DNA from: an uncultured Peptococcaceae bacterium
GTDB lineage: Bacteria > Bacillota > Peptococcia > Peptococcales > Peptococcaceae
DNA length: 21,137 bases
Direction of reading: 5' to 3'
Assembly (NCBI GenBank): GCA_937922955.1
Contig: CALAKO010000213.1
Coordinates: 1 to 21,137, forward strand
Made by a program: the position numbers and the translations under genes. Position 1 is the stretch's first letter. Each line of letters starts with the position of its first letter. Positions 20,968 through 21,137 of the stretch are shown one piece after another. Under the pieces are notes generated by a model. It was not told the DNA's origin. It saw only the letters and a program-made list of their open reading frames with translations, and did no database searches.

Positions 20968-21137
20968 TTCTCAACGCGACCGTCTGCTTCTCAACGCGAC
21001 TGTCTGCTTCTCAACGCGACCGTCTGCTTCTCAACGCGACCGTCTGCTTCTCAACGCGACCATCTGCTTCTCAACGCGACCATCTGCTTCTCAACGCGAC
21101 CGTCTGCTTCTCAACGCGACCGTCTGCTTCTCAACGC
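20968..21137. repeat. 20-bp tandem repeat, 8.5 copies to window end
   Basis: The unit TTCTCAACGCGACCGTCTGC is repeated head-to-tail without spacers eight times from 20968 and is cut by the window end in the ninth. Copies differ only at unit positions 14 and 15: CGT in copies 1, 3, 4, 7 and 8, TGT in copy 2, CAT in copies 5 and 6. No stop codon occurs on the plus strand, but 20 bp is not a multiple of three, so coding is unlikely without proof. Confidence 0.95.

Noticed and set aside
20968..21137. CRISPR array
   Set aside because: The 20-bp units are directly contiguous with no spacers, so this is a simple tandem repeat.

Overview
The window reads as chromosomal DNA from an anaerobic Firmicute (Clostridia or a close relative). 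The signs are AGGAGG-type ribosome binding sites, sigma-A promoters with TATAAT-like -10 boxes, hairpin/T-tract terminators between nearly all units, and a gene set typical of such organisms: an EFR1-type flavodoxin/ferredoxin protein, a minimal two-gene SUF-like Fe-S assembly operon, a YwnA-like Rrf2 regulator, DUF6485 and DUF3796. Base composition is mid-range, and long antisense shadow ORFs are common. I saw no rRNA, tRNA, CRISPR array, integrase or insertion sequence. The species cannot be named from the sequence alone.

Layout, left to right. (1) 92-4026, a redox block: a flavodoxin-SDR operon with a LysR regulator gene just upstream, then an EFR1-like ferredoxin gene divergent from an Rrf2 regulator. 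The Rrf2/EFR1 intergenic region carries two perfect 23-bp inverted repeats sitting on both divergent promoters. (2) 4072-7098: a Cys-rich DUF3795-like protein translationally coupled to a YjaB-like acetyltransferase, a VOC-fold protein with a Cys-rich DUF6485 protein, and a metallophosphoesterase. (3) 7213-9852: a MarR regulator heading a SufB-like/SufC-like pair (SMS-type Fe-S assembly), then thioredoxin. (4) 9956-12407: a leftward four-gene operon of a phosphonoacetaldehyde-reductase-like iron alcohol dehydrogenase, a sugar/phosphonate-type nucleotidyltransferase, a zinc-ribbon protein and a small protein with a possible Nif11-like N-terminal domain. (5) 12581-13137: a DUF3796 membrane protein overlapping an XRE regulator, with a palindromic operator on the promoter.

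(6) 13189-15630: pirin, an HxlR regulator and a divergent aldo/keto reductase. (7) 15804-18812: an acetyltransferase, a GldA-like glycerol dehydrogenase, a KptA RNA 2'-phosphotransferase and a HEAT-repeat protein. (8) 18866-20281: a tocopherol-cyclase-like protein followed by an 82-residue acidic protein. (9) 20458-21137: a decayed junction in which the 3' ends of a leftward MATE transporter gene and a rightward winged-helix-like gene abut with both 5' halves missing, followed by a 20-bp tandem repeat that runs off the window.

The common theme is many small oxidoreductase or electrophile-handling units, often with their own local regulator (LysR, Rrf2, MarR, HxlR) and visible palindromic operators, plus Fe-S assembly and thioredoxin. 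That looks like a redox/oxidative-stress accessory zone. This functional reading is inference; the gene families and DNA sites are what the sequence shows.
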